Under the pieces are notes generated by a model. The model did not search any database. It saw only the letters and a program-made list of their open reading frames with translations, and was not told where the DNA came from. A stretch of DNA of 64,000 nucleotides from Flavobacteriales bacterium (lineage in GTDB: Bacteria > Bacteroidota > Bacteroidia > Flavobacteriales > Schleiferiaceae). The stretch lies in contig PAND01000022.1 of NCBI GenBank assembly GCA_002707525.1, positions 62,001 through 126,000 of the forward strand, read 5' to 3'. The position numbers and the translations under genes are program-made. Position 1 is the stretch's first letter. Every line of letters starts with the position of its first letter. Positions 27,038-34,930 of the stretch are shown one piece after another.

Positions 27038-27202
27038 GTGGGTAGAGTAAAACAATGTGGTCATTGTAATAAGGATCACTCGGTCATGTATAGGGTACAA
27101 TACAAGCAAGATCAAACCTGGCACTTCCTTTGTAAGGCTTGCGTACTAGCGGTAAAGCCTGGCAATAACCACTACAGATATGGCGGTACTTGGAAGGGGT
27201 AA
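27038..27202 (+). CDS. Small zinc-ribbon-like protein, 54 residues
   Basis: A short frame from a GTG at 27038 to TAA at 27202. Two CxxC knuckles are visible, CGHC (residues 7-10) and CKAC (32-35), spaced as in a zinc ribbon. The C-terminus HYRYGGTWKG is a conserved-looking ending I associate with small Bacteroidota proteins of unknown function. It is basic and cytoplasmic, so nucleic-acid or protein binding is plausible. It lies 12 bp after ltaE and could be co-transcribed. Alternative start codons would only shorten it. Confidence 0.7.
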   Translation: MGRVKQCGHCNKDHSVMYRVQYKQDQTWHFLCKACVLAVKPGNNHYRYGGTWKG

Positions 27203-27241
27203 TTTGACTTATGTGTTCCAGACAATAGATTGAGCTCGCTT

Positions 27242-27685
27242 TTAATTGCGTTCGCTTTCCACTTGTTGGTAAGCCCTACCTATCATCTCAAAAGAATATC
27301 CTCTGCGTTGCATAGCTCCAATGAGCTGTTCCTTAGTCTTAGATTCAAACCAGCGATTAGTCAAATAAAAGGCATTTTTCTCAACCACCTCAGCATCAAT
27401 CAAACTTATGAGCCTGTTAATGGTAACCCTAGGAATACGATGCTCTAGCAGGCCCGCCCTAATCCTTCTGGGTGCCCAGTGCTTTTGGTTCAATTTACCT
27501 TGCACATAAGCTTGAGCAAATCTGTACTCATCTAAGAAATTTTCCTCCATCAAAGTGGCAATAATTTCTTCATGTAGATCTATTGGAAGCTTGATCAAAT
27601 GGAGCTTGCGCTTTACCTCGTGCGGGCTGCGTTCTTGATAGGCACAATAATGCTGTAATTTCTGAAGAGCTTCGGAAGTTGTCAT
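27242..27685 (-). CDS. recX: Regulatory protein RecX
   Basis: A 147-residue all-helical RecX family protein, a modulator that caps RecA filaments and inhibits recombinase activity. Family segments visible are ERSPHEVKRKL near the N-terminus, LDEYRFAQAYVQGKLNQKHWAPRRIRAGL in the middle, and the three-helix repeat layout. Length is typical. recA is not in the window. It lies downstream of rng on the same strand but is separated from it by a perfect 36-bp terminator palindrome, so it probably has its own promoter in the 17-bp gap or relies on read-through. Confidence 0.9.
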   Translation of the reverse strand: MTTSEALQKLQHYCAYQERSPHEVKRKLHLIKLPIDLHEEIIATLMEENFLDEYRFAQAYVQGKLNQKHWAPRRIRAGLLEHRIPRVTINRLISLIDAEVVEKNAFYLTNRWFESKTKEQLIGAMQRRGYSFEMIGRAYQQVESERN

Positions 27686-27702
27686 GGTCCAATTTTAACG
27701 AA

Positions 27703-27738
27703 AAAACCCCAAGGGTCGCATGCGACCCTTGGGGTTTT
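27703..27738. terminator. Perfect 36-bp palindrome, terminator between rng and recX
   Basis: AAAACCCCAAGGGTCGCA joined directly to its exact reverse complement, 18 bp per arm without a spacer. On the minus strand it follows rng and ends in a T6 run, as expected for a rho-independent terminator. Confidence 0.88.
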
Positions 27739-27759
27739 CTTTACACTGTTCAAGTTTAC

Positions 27760-29280
27760 CTAAATAGGATTATTTTCCTTATCCAATAACTTCCATTCAA
27801 GCATGGTGAAAGCATCTCGTGGCACAACTACGATTTTCTTTTTAAATCGCTTTTGCCAATCCTTTTTAACACTCTTAAAGAAGCCCTTGGTAATGTAGGC
27901 CTCAATAAAAGGATGAACATGAACAAAAACCTCTTTCTGCGTTTTGGCGCTAAGCTTACTTGCAATGTTATCAATCACCTGTATAGGAGCTTCTACCAAA
28001 TTATCTGGATTCTCTTCGCGCGTAATAATGTTTGTCTCAGGACGCACGCGTTGACGTGTTAATTCCAATAAGCCAAATCTTGAAATAGGCAGAATTTTAT
28101 GTCTTGCACGATCTCTCTTCATTTCGTCGCGCATCTTATCATGAATCGCTTTGCGATTCTCAGCGCTATTCATGTCAATGAAATCAATCACCACAATACC
28201 ACCCATATCACGTAATCGCAACTGACGAGCTACTTCTTCTGCTGCCAATAAATTCACTTGAAGAGCATTGGCTTCTTGATTCTCAGCGGTATTCGTTCTA
28301 TTTCCTGAGTTGACATCAACCACATGCATGGCCTCCGTATGTTCAATAATCAAATATGCCCCTTTAGGCATGCTTACAGAGCGCCCAAACGCACCTTTAA
28401 TTTGCCTGTCCACACTTGCGAATTGAAACAACGGCATTTGACCATTGTAATACTTTACCATTTTGGCAGCACCAGGCTTGATGGCCTCAAGGTAGTCCTT
28501 GACTTCTTCAAAGAGCTCTTGATGATCAATAGTTATTCCCGTAAAGCTATCGTTGAATACATCTCTTAAGAATGCACTCGCTCGATTCATTTCTCGAAAA
28601 ATTCTAAACGGCTTATTTCTCTTCTTGACACCTTTATGGAGCGATTTCCATTTGCGTATCAAAGCATCCAAATCTGCCTGCAAATCTTCCGCAGTCTGTC
28701 CGTTAGCGACAGTACGTATAATGACACCAAATCCCTTTGGTTTGATGCCTCTGACCAATTTTTTCAGCCTATCCTTTTCTTCTCTGTCGCGTATTTTTTG
28801 ACTTACGCTAACTCGATTAGAAAAAGGAACTAATACTACAAAACGACCGGCAATGCTCAACTCTGCTGTAATACGAGGCCCTTTTGTAGAAATGGGTTCC
28901 TTCGTAATTTGGACAAGGATTTGATCTCCTTGTTTCAAGACATCCCCTATATTTCCTTCTTTCTCAATGTTTGAGGAAGTCTGGAAATTTGAAATATCCG
29001 CTTGTTGTTTGCCTTTAAGGGTTCTACGTAAGTAGCTCTGCCAGGAATTTATCTGCGGCCCGAGATCATGGTAATGCAAAAAAGCATCTTTATCATAACC
29101 AACATCTACGAAGGCAGCGTTAAGGCCAGTGGCCAATTTTTTGACGGTGCCTATGTAAACATCGCCAACGGAGAAGCTATCATCTCCTTTTTCCTTTATG
29201 AGCTCTTGTAATCTCCCGTCTTCAAGTAGTGCTATATCAGCACGGTCAGAACTAGCACTAATTACTAATTCTGTTTTCAT
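27760..29280 (-). CDS. rng: Ribonuclease G/E family endoribonuclease
   Basis: A 506-residue RNase G/E-type enzyme that processes rRNA and mRNA. The order is an S1-like RNA-binding region near the N-terminus (GDVYIGTVKKLATGLNAAFVDVG), then the catalytic DNase I-like region with the magnesium Asp residues in HVVDVNSGN and VVIDFIDM, then a C-terminal small domain. The CPxCxG zinc-link motif that joins catalytic halves in E. coli RNase E is absent: after RVRPETNIITR the chain reads EENPDNLVEAPI. No long degradosome scaffold tail is present. The strand order HU, TPR, small ribosomal protein, rng is compact, suggesting one transcription unit ending at the terminator. Confidence 0.95.
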   Translation of the reverse strand: MKTELVISASSDRADIALLEDGRLQELIKEKGDDSFSVGDVYIGTVKKLATGLNAAFVDVGYDKDAFLHYHDLGPQINSWQSYLRRTLKGKQQADISNFQTSSNIEKEGNIGDVLKQGDQILVQITKEPISTKGPRITAELSIAGRFVVLVPFSNRVSVSQKIRDREEKDRLKKLVRGIKPKGFGVIIRTVANGQTAEDLQADLDALIRKWKSLHKGVKKRNKPFRIFREMNRASAFLRDVFNDSFTGITIDHQELFEEVKDYLEAIKPGAAKMVKYYNGQMPLFQFASVDRQIKGAFGRSVSMPKGAYLIIEHTEAMHVVDVNSGNRTNTAENQEANALQVNLLAAEEVARQLRLRDMGGIVVIDFIDMNSAENRKAIHDKMRDEMKRDRARHKILPISRFGLLELTRQRVRPETNIITREENPDNLVEAPIQVIDNIASKLSAKTQKEVFVHVHPFIEAYITKGFFKSVKKDWQKRFKKKIVVVPRDAFTMLEWKLLDKENNPI

Positions 29281-29291
29281 ACACTAGAAGC

Positions 29292-29381
29292 TTATTTCTT
29301 CTTGTGACGATTCTTTCTAAGACGCTTTTTACGCTTGTGCGTAGCAATCTTATGTCTTTTTCGTTTTTTTCCGCTTGGCAT
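29292..29381 (-). CDS. Tiny basic ribosome-associated protein (COX24/AURKAIP1-like)
   Basis: A 29-residue frame (ATG 29381, TAA 29294-29292) composed almost wholly of Lys, Arg and His. It begins MPSGKKRKRHKIATHKRKKR and ends KNRHKKK. This matches the short COX24/AURKAIP1-type proteins related to mitochondrial mS38 and mycobacterial bS22, which sit on the small ribosomal subunit near the decoding site. It lies 11 bp before rng on the same strand. Small size makes it easy to miss, but composition and context are convincing. Ribosome binding here is inferred from the family. Confidence 0.85.
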   Translation of the reverse strand: MPSGKKRKRHKIATHKRKKRLRKNRHKKK

Positions 29382-29407
29382 AATGCAAAGTTTTAGTGTT
29401 ATTAATT

Positions 29408-29872
29408 CTATAATCCCTCTACGAAGGTTCTTATTCTCTTCGCTTCAGGGTATGCGTTTAAGTAGTCATCTGCAACTTCAAAAGCGTTGGTGGAATCACC
29501 AGATTGAAGCAAAGCTTGGACTTTATTCAGAGCATACATTTCATTTTCTGGAAACAGTTGACTCAATTGATGAAACCGATCAATCGCTTTTTCCCACTGA
29601 CCAGACATCATGGAGAAGTTACCTAGCCACATCAAGGCCTTTTCATGATTGGGATCATCACGAAGAACATCTAGTAACATTCCAATTGCAACCATTGGAG
29701 CTCCTTCACCACTTTGAATGATGGCAACTGCTTCATCCACTTTTACATCCAAGGCATTTACCTCCTCTTTCACTTCCATTTTTTTCTCTTGATACGGAGT
29801 TCGAGGAAGATTGAAGATGGCTACTGCTGCAACAACGGAAACAGCCAATGCTATGTATGTATTTCGTGACAA
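29408..29872 (-). CDS. Membrane-anchored tetratricopeptide repeat protein
   Basis: A 154-residue protein. It has one N-terminal hydrophobic segment (YIALAVSVVAAVAIFNL) that likely anchors it in the inner membrane, then two to three TPR-like helical pairs (HEKALMWLGNFSMMSGQWEKA, EMYALNKVQALLQSGDSTNA). The frame begins with TTG at 29872, one base after the HU stop codon; no ATG lies before the membrane segment. TPRs mediate protein contacts and the partner is unknown. The fixed placement between HU and rng suggests a housekeeping role. Confidence 0.82.
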   Translation of the reverse strand: MSRNTYIALAVSVVAAVAIFNLPRTPYQEKKMEVKEEVNALDVKVDEAVAIIQSGEGAPMVAIGMLLDVLRDDPNHEKALMWLGNFSMMSGQWEKAIDRFHQLSQLFPENEMYALNKVQALLQSGDSTNAFEVADDYLNAYPEAKRIRTFVEGL

Positions 29873-29873
29873 A

Positions 29874-30167
29874 TTACCCTTCTACTGGAACGTTTTCTTT
29901 TACACCTTCTACAAATACTTTCGCAGGCTTAAATGCTGGAATATAATGTGCAGGTATAACGATGGTGGTATTTTTAGATATGTTTCTTCCTGTTTTCTGA
30001 GCACGCTTCTTCACTATAAAAGAACCAAACCCACGTAAATATACGTTATTGCCATCTTCTAAGCTGTGCTTAATCTCTTTCATGAAACTCTCTACAACTG
30101 CTTGAACTTCACCTCTCTCCATTCCTGTTTTGTCAGAAATTTTAGTAACGATATCCGCTTTAGTCAT
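29874..30167 (-). CDS. HU-family DNA-binding protein
   Basis: A 97-residue HU/IHF-like nucleoid protein. Helical N-terminus MTKADIVTKISDKTGM, the turn LRGFGSFIVKKRAQKTGRN characteristic of the DNA-binding arm, and the PAHYIPAFKPAK segment are all present. It bends and compacts DNA as a dimer. It is the first gene of the minus-strand set HU-TPR-small basic protein-rng. A full -7 promoter element lies 45 bp upstream. Confidence 0.96.
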   Translation of the reverse strand: MTKADIVTKISDKTGMERGEVQAVVESFMKEIKHSLEDGNNVYLRGFGSFIVKKRAQKTGRNISKNTTIVIPAHYIPAFKPAKVFVEGVKENVPVEG

Positions 30168-30211
30168 TTGCTCTGTATTTTTAGGTCTCTGTGACCGGTT
30201 ATTGAGGGGCG

Positions 30212-30219
30212 CAAATATA
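30212..30219 (-). promoter_or_regulatory. -7 promoter element for the HU gene
   Basis: The minus strand reads TATATTTG, a perfect TAnnTTTG, 45 bp before the HU start. A weak CTG-containing -33 region is at the expected distance. Confidence 0.55.
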
Positions 30220-30272
30220 AGCCAATATCCTTATTTACAGCAGTTAATGTATAAAAAAAATATCCACCAAGA

Positions 30273-31277
30273 ATGCCTTCAGATTTACTAAACACCTTTA
30301 GAATCAGTATTGAAGACTTTTACCGGTCTAACAAGCGCTCCATGCCATGGCGAAAACAAAATCCCGTTCCCTATGAAGTCTGGTTAAGTGAAGTTATTTT
30401 ACAACAAACGAGGGTAGCACAAGGCATTCCATATTTCAACAAAATACTCCAAGCTTTTCCTACTATAGAAGATCTCGCAAACGCCAATGAAGACCATCTT
30501 CTTTCCTTGTGGACTGGGCTTGGCTATTACAACAGGGCTAGAAATCTTCAAAAAGGTGCGCAACAGGTCATGAGAAATCACAAGGGAGAACTGCCAAAAT
30601 CTTCTGTTGATTTGATAAAAATTACTGGAATTGGGCCATATACTGCAGCGGCCATATCGAGTATATGTCACGGTGAAAAAATTGGCGTTGTAGACGGAAA
30701 TGTATTTAGAGTCCTAAGCCGATTTTTTGGGGTTTCAACACCAGTCAACACCACTGCGGGATTGAAAGAATTTCAACTACTCGCCAATGAAATCGTGCAT
30801 CTTTCAAACTCTTCTGCAGGTTATAACCAAGGAATCATGGAGTTTGGCGCTTTGCATTGTACACCTAAAAAGCCCCTTTGTATGATGTGTGAACTAGCGG
30901 ACATTTGCACTGCTTACAATTCAGGGAAAGTGGATGTGTTGCCCGTGAAAAAAAAGACCGCCAAACGCACAACTGAAGAAATTCATTTTGCTGTTGTTAC
31001 AAGTGAAAATGAAATCGCAATGAGTAAAAGGGGAACCAAAGGTATTTGGGCTGGATTGTATGAATTTCCCCGTTTAGAAAAACCACCTGTTAAAGGTTTT
31101 GAGGCTGTAGATAAAATTGTGCATAAACTCAGTCACAAAGATTTACATTGCCACTTTTGGGAGGTAACAGAAAATGAGATGAATGAGTCGCTCACTTATT
31201 ATAGTAAGCCTGAAATTAGAAATTTAGGTATGCCTATTATCATCGCCAAATTTGTTGAAAAGATTGGGTTTCAGTAG
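30273..31277 (+). CDS. mutY: A/G-specific adenine DNA glycosylase
   Basis: A 334-residue base-excision repair enzyme removing adenine mispaired with 8-oxoguanine. The catalytic Glu40 is in EVILQQTRV. The helix-hairpin-helix is KITGIGPYTAAAISS, and Asp141 in VVDGNVFRVLSR is the second catalytic residue. The iron-sulfur cluster cysteines are Cys196, Cys203, Cys206 and Cys212 (C-x6-C-x2-C-x5-C). The C-terminal part is the Nudix-like 8-oxoG recognition domain (GIWAGLYEFPR). First gene of mutY-ssb-gldE-gldD and divergent from HU, a conserved arrangement in the phylum. Confidence 0.97.
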   Translation: MPSDLLNTFRISIEDFYRSNKRSMPWRKQNPVPYEVWLSEVILQQTRVAQGIPYFNKILQAFPTIEDLANANEDHLLSLWTGLGYYNRARNLQKGAQQVMRNHKGELPKSSVDLIKITGIGPYTAAAISSICHGEKIGVVDGNVFRVLSRFFGVSTPVNTTAGLKEFQLLANEIVHLSNSSAGYNQGIMEFGALHCTPKKPLCMMCELADICTAYNSGKVDVLPVKKKTAKRTTEEIHFAVVTSENEIAMSKRGTKGIWAGLYEFPRLEKPPVKGFEAVDKIVHKLSHKDLHCHFWEVTENEMNESLTYYSKPEIRNLGMPIIIAKFVEKIGFQ

Positions 31278-31329
31278 TGTGTAAAATCGCTAAATTTATA
31301 GGATAGAATAAGAAGAATAATATCAAGAC

Positions 31330-31809
31330 ATGGCTGGTACATTGAACAAAGTAATGCTGATTGGAAACTTGGGTAAAGACCCGGAAATCATGCATTTTGA
31401 CAACGGGGGTTCATTAGTGAAATTTCCTATTGCAACATCTGAAACCTACACTAATCGCGACGGACAACGCGTGACCAATACGGAATGGCACAATATTGTA
31501 ATCAATGCGAAAGGCCTTGTTGATGTGGCCCATAAGTACCTCAAAAAAGGCCACAAAGTCTACCTAGAGGGTAGAATAAAGACTAAAAAATGGCAGGACC
31601 AAAGTGGTGCTGATCGCTATTCAACGGAGATCCAAGCGAATCAAATGACTATGCTTACTTCTAGGGCAGAGAGTGAGGGTCTAGCAAATGATTCCCAGGG
31701 AAGCTTTACCAAAACAGAAACAATAAATCCTATTTCCTCACAGCCCCTGCAGTCTCCATCAAACGAGTCAGGAAATAATACTCAAGAAACGGACGACCTC
31801 CCTTTCTAG
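31330..31809 (+). CDS. ssb: Single-stranded DNA-binding protein
   Basis: A 159-residue SSB. The OB-fold occupies about residues 1-110 (LNKVMLIGNLGKDPE, VTNTEWHNIV, VYLEGRIKTKKW). A flexible Ser/Gln/Asn-rich linker follows, and the C-terminal acidic tip TDDLPF is the interaction peptide for replication and repair partners. It starts 52 bp after mutY and is followed by gldE after 22 bp. Confidence 0.97.
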   Translation: MAGTLNKVMLIGNLGKDPEIMHFDNGGSLVKFPIATSETYTNRDGQRVTNTEWHNIVINAKGLVDVAHKYLKKGHKVYLEGRIKTKKWQDQSGADRYSTEIQANQMTMLTSRAESEGLANDSQGSFTKTETINPISSQPLQSPSNESGNNTQETDDLPF

Positions 31810-31831
31810 TTGTAGAACGAATCAGTAGATC

Positions 31832-33157
31832 TTGGACCCCGATCCCTCAAATGTAGTAGCATCAATTTTCCTTAACTCGGGCAATAGCTTGATAGGGTTT
31901 GTGATTCTTACTGGCATCTTATTTCTGTTATTAATCTGTTCTGCACTTATCTCTGGAAGTGAGGTGGCGTTCTTTTCATTGAATGCATCTGATTTAGAAA
32001 GCCTAGAAGAAAATAATGCAGAAAACGAAAAAATAAACAACCTTTTAGAGCAGCCTGAAGAATTACTTGGCACCATACTGATAACGAACAACTTTGTAAA
32101 CGTTGGAATTGTAATTCTATCTTCATTCTTATTAAACGAATACTTTTCACCTGAGAACTGGTCAGTATTAGCGGTATTTCTTGTGGAGATTTTGAGTATC
32201 ACAACCGTTTTATTGCTCTTTGGAGAGATTCTTCCAAAAGTTTATGCACGAAACTCCCGCCTTCCGTTTGCAAAGTTGGTAGTTGGGATATTGAGCAGTA
32301 TTCATAGAATGCTGCTTCCACTGAGTAGACGCTTGAGCAAAACTGTAAATAGACTATCCATTGAAGGCAAGGGACCAAGCCTAAGTGTAGATGATCTTGA
32401 ACAGGCTTTAGAACTCACAAGTGACCACAACACCAAGGAAGAAGAGCAGCGTATTTTAAAAGGAATCGTGCGCTTTGGATCTACTTCTGTTAAGGAAGTA
32501 ATGACCCCGAGAACCTCTGTGGTAGCCATTGATCAAAGAACCGGTTATCACGAAGCCTTAAATAAAATGACTGATAGCGGTTATTCTAGAATTCCGGTTT
32601 TTGAAGAAAATCTAGATCAAATAAAAGGTCTCTTGTACGTAAAAGACCTTCTTCCACATATCAATGCAAGTGAACATTTTGGTTGGCAAAAGCTCATGCG
32701 CCAGCCCTTTTTTGTTCCTGAAAGCAAAAAAATAGATGACTTACTTGGAGAGTTTCAACGCAGACGAGTGCATTTAGCAATTGTAGTTGATGAATTTGGA
32801 GGAACCTCCGGTGTAATTACCCTAGAAGACGTCTTAGAAGAAATTGTTGGAGAAATTTCTGACGAGTTTGACGATGATGATTTGAGCTACAGCAAACTAG
32901 ACGATTATAACTTTGTTTTTGAAGCATCTATTCCCTTAATTGACCTTTGTCGTGTGCTAGATTTACCAAAGGATAGATTTGATGCAGTAGATGGGGAAAG
33001 CGATACTTTGGCAGGACTCGTTTTAGAATTGGCTGGGAAATTTCTGGATAGAGGGGAAGTAGTGCAATATGACGAATTCACTTTCCTAGTGGAAAGTACT
33101 GATCAGCGGAAAATAATACGTATTAAAATCACCATCACTCCCGAGAAAGCCCAATAA
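31832..33157 (+). CDS. gldE: Gliding motility-associated protein GldE (CNNM/CBS membrane protein)
   Basis: A 441-residue inner-membrane protein. A DUF21/CNNM membrane domain (about residues 15-185; LIGFVILTGILFLLLICSALISGSE in part, LFGEILPKVYARN) is followed by a CBS pair (about 200-330; SVKEVMTPRTSVVAID, LAIVVDEFGGTSGVITLEDVLEEIVGEI) and a CorC_HlyC domain at the end. GldE is linked genetically to GldD and gliding in flavobacteria; the CNNM relatives handle divalent cations. Identification rests on the ssb-gldE-gldD order. The frame starts at TTG 31832; no suitable ATG is nearby. Confidence 0.92.
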   Translation: MDPDPSNVVASIFLNSGNSLIGFVILTGILFLLLICSALISGSEVAFFSLNASDLESLEENNAENEKINNLLEQPEELLGTILITNNFVNVGIVILSSFLLNEYFSPENWSVLAVFLVEILSITTVLLLFGEILPKVYARNSRLPFAKLVVGILSSIHRMLLPLSRRLSKTVNRLSIEGKGPSLSVDDLEQALELTSDHNTKEEEQRILKGIVRFGSTSVKEVMTPRTSVVAIDQRTGYHEALNKMTDSGYSRIPVFEENLDQIKGLLYVKDLLPHINASEHFGWQKLMRQPFFVPESKKIDDLLGEFQRRRVHLAIVVDEFGGTSGVITLEDVLEEIVGEISDEFDDDDLSYSKLDDYNFVFEASIPLIDLCRVLDLPKDRFDAVDGESDTLAGLVLELAGKFLDRGEVVQYDEFTFLVESTDQRKIIRIKITITPEKAQ

Positions 33158-33159
33158 CA

Positions 33160-33726
33160 ATGAAGAGTTTTAAAATTATTGTCCTACTCGCTGTTTTTAT
33201 CTCAAGTTGCGCATCTGACCCTACTGCACGGCCAAACGGGTTTTTGAGAATAGGAATGCCTCAAAAAAATTATATACCGCTTCCAGTGCAAGGGTGTCAA
33301 TTTTCTTCAACCTTGAATTCATCCGCAAAAATCATTTATAAGGATTCCGCTAATTGTTGGATTGATATTGTTTACCCCACTATTTTGAGTACCATTCAAT
33401 TAACCTACAAACCTGTAGAAGACAATCTTCAAGAATTGTTTTTGGATGCACAAAAACTTGCTTACAAGCATACCGTTAAAGCAACTGGAATGCGAGAACA
33501 AATCTTTTCTTATGATAGTGCTAGGGTATTTGGGATGTATTATGAAATGTCTGGCGCATCCGCTACAACAACACAATTTTATGCGACGGACAGTTCTCAT
33601 CATTTTCTGAGAGGAGTATTATATCATTACAGCACTCCAAACCCGGACAGCCTAGCTCAGGTAACTTCATTTATGCGGGGAGAAATGCAAGAGTTTATTT
33701 CCAATTTGTATTGGACAAATGAATAA
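33160..33726 (+). CDS. gldD: Gliding motility lipoprotein GldD
   Basis: A 188-residue lipoprotein with signal and lipobox ending in ISSC (Cys17). The mature start CASDPTARPNGFLRIGMPQ with the later YIPLP segment is typical of GldD, which is needed for gliding and for T9SS-dependent surface localisation in flavobacteria. It starts 2 bp after gldE, and together with ssb and mutY it forms the conserved cluster. Its molecular function is not established. It overlaps the DUF2007 gene by 8 bp at its end. Confidence 0.93.
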   Translation: MKSFKIIVLLAVFISSCASDPTARPNGFLRIGMPQKNYIPLPVQGCQFSSTLNSSAKIIYKDSANCWIDIVYPTILSTIQLTYKPVEDNLQELFLDAQKLAYKHTVKATGMREQIFSYDSARVFGMYYEMSGASATTTQFYATDSSHHFLRGVLYHYSTPNPDSLAQVTSFMRGEMQEFISNLYWTNE

Positions 33727-33949
33727 TCGTAAACTTCTTTATTTAGCCTCAAATCCCACGGAAGCGAGTCTAATTGCAAGCTTCCTTGAAGGCAATAGCA
33801 TCCGGGCAGATCTTGAGCACCTTACTGTGGCCTCAATATTGCCGATCGGGGGAAGTTTCAGCGTAAAAATTTTTGTCTTTAGTTCACAATGGGAACGAGC
33901 ACTAGGGCTGCTTAAGATCTTCTTAAAGCAAGAAACAAGGGATAACTGA
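33719..33949 (+). CDS. DUF2007-type small signal-transducing-like protein
   Basis: A 76-residue cytoplasmic protein resembling the DUF2007 (ferredoxin-like, putative signal transduction) family: KLLYLASNPTEASLIASFLEGNSIRADLE matches the family opening about residue contact between a beta strand and helix. The start overlaps gldD by 8 bp, so it is translated with the gld genes. Its last 38 bp overlap the tail of heme A synthase on the other strand. Function unknown. Confidence 0.8.
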   Translation: MNNRKLLYLASNPTEASLIASFLEGNSIRADLEHLTVASILPIGGSFSVKIFVFSSQWERALGLLKIFLKQETRDN

Positions 33950-34925
33950 TTGAAGCTAAAATCCCAATGCTCAATACCAAATGTACGGGTTGCATCAATT
34001 GAGGTAGCCCTAGGAAATACAACACCACACCAACCATCCATTCAAGAGCAATGCCAAAAATCAATGCATTGAAACCAGGTATATTCAATCTATGCACACG
34101 TTTTTGATAGAAAAGAACGCTCGTAATAGCTAGAATAAACCATGCAAATGATCGGTGTATGCGTGGCATTAATGCTTCTATATTTGGAATGATTTCAAAA
34201 CGGTTGGAAATGCCATGATCAAAAGATGCATCCACAAGTTCACGTGTTTGCGTTCCCAAGAAAATCTGAACTACTACTGCTATCAAGAGCACCACTAAGG
34301 TTCGTAATATGGACTTTGGAAGAGCTTTAGAAGCATTGTCATTTCGTGCTCGAAGTACAAGTAATAATAAAACGATTGCAACAGAGCCCATCATATGAAT
34401 AGTAATTTGATTCGGAACCAAATTACCGTCAACAACCAACTTCCCCAACCAAGCCTCAAAGCCCAGAAGAATAAGAACACTTCCAGATATCAATGCGTTC
34501 CAAAACGACTTACGAATCTGGATGAAACCTATCAAAGTCATTAATAGAATGGGTAGACCAGAAAGTGCACCTATAAGACGATTGATGAACTCAATCCATG
34601 TGTGCATAGGATTAAAAATCGTGTATTCGTGACGATCAAATTTTGTCCAATTTGCTAAAGAAAATTCTTGGGCAGCTATCAAATCTGAGTTTGCCACCCA
34701 AAAATAGTTGTCCAAAAGAATCATCTGCCCTTGCTTAAATTCTTTACCTGAACGCCAAGTCAACGTCTCAATATTGGACGGGGGAATAGTGTATCCAAAA
34801 CATTGTGGCCAATCAGGACAACCCATTCCAGAACCCGTAGCTCGGACTATAGAACCCGCGAGTATCACAAGAAATATACACACCAATGAAATGGTTGCTA
34901 ACTTTTTAATTATTGGGCTAGCCAT
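33912..34925 (-). CDS. ctaA: Heme A synthase (COX15/CtaA)
   Basis: A 337-residue polytopic membrane enzyme converting heme O to heme A for cytochrome oxidase. The N-terminal ILAGSIVRATGSGMGCPDWP with the cysteine-containing loop (GCPDWPQCFG) is diagnostic. FNPMHTWIEFINRLIGAL and MPRIHRSFAWF supply conserved heme-ligand histidines, and about eight membrane helices are visible. Its 3' end overlaps the DUF2007 gene by 38 bp, tail to tail. Upstream, 5 bp away on the same strand, is the metal-binding lipoprotein gene. Confidence 0.94.
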   Translation of the reverse strand: MASPIIKKLATISLVCIFLVILAGSIVRATGSGMGCPDWPQCFGYTIPPSNIETLTWRSGKEFKQGQMILLDNYFWVANSDLIAAQEFSLANWTKFDRHEYTIFNPMHTWIEFINRLIGALSGLPILLMTLIGFIQIRKSFWNALISGSVLILLGFEAWLGKLVVDGNLVPNQITIHMMGSVAIVLLLLVLRARNDNASKALPKSILRTLVVLLIAVVVQIFLGTQTRELVDASFDHGISNRFEIIPNIEALMPRIHRSFAWFILAITSVLFYQKRVHRLNIPGFNALIFGIALEWMVGVVLYFLGLPQLMQPVHLVLSIGILASISYPLFLALRRS

Positions 34926-34930
34926 AGACC

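Noticed and set aside
32302-32529. Antisense frame over gldE
   Set aside because: Shadow of the real gene; no conserved features.
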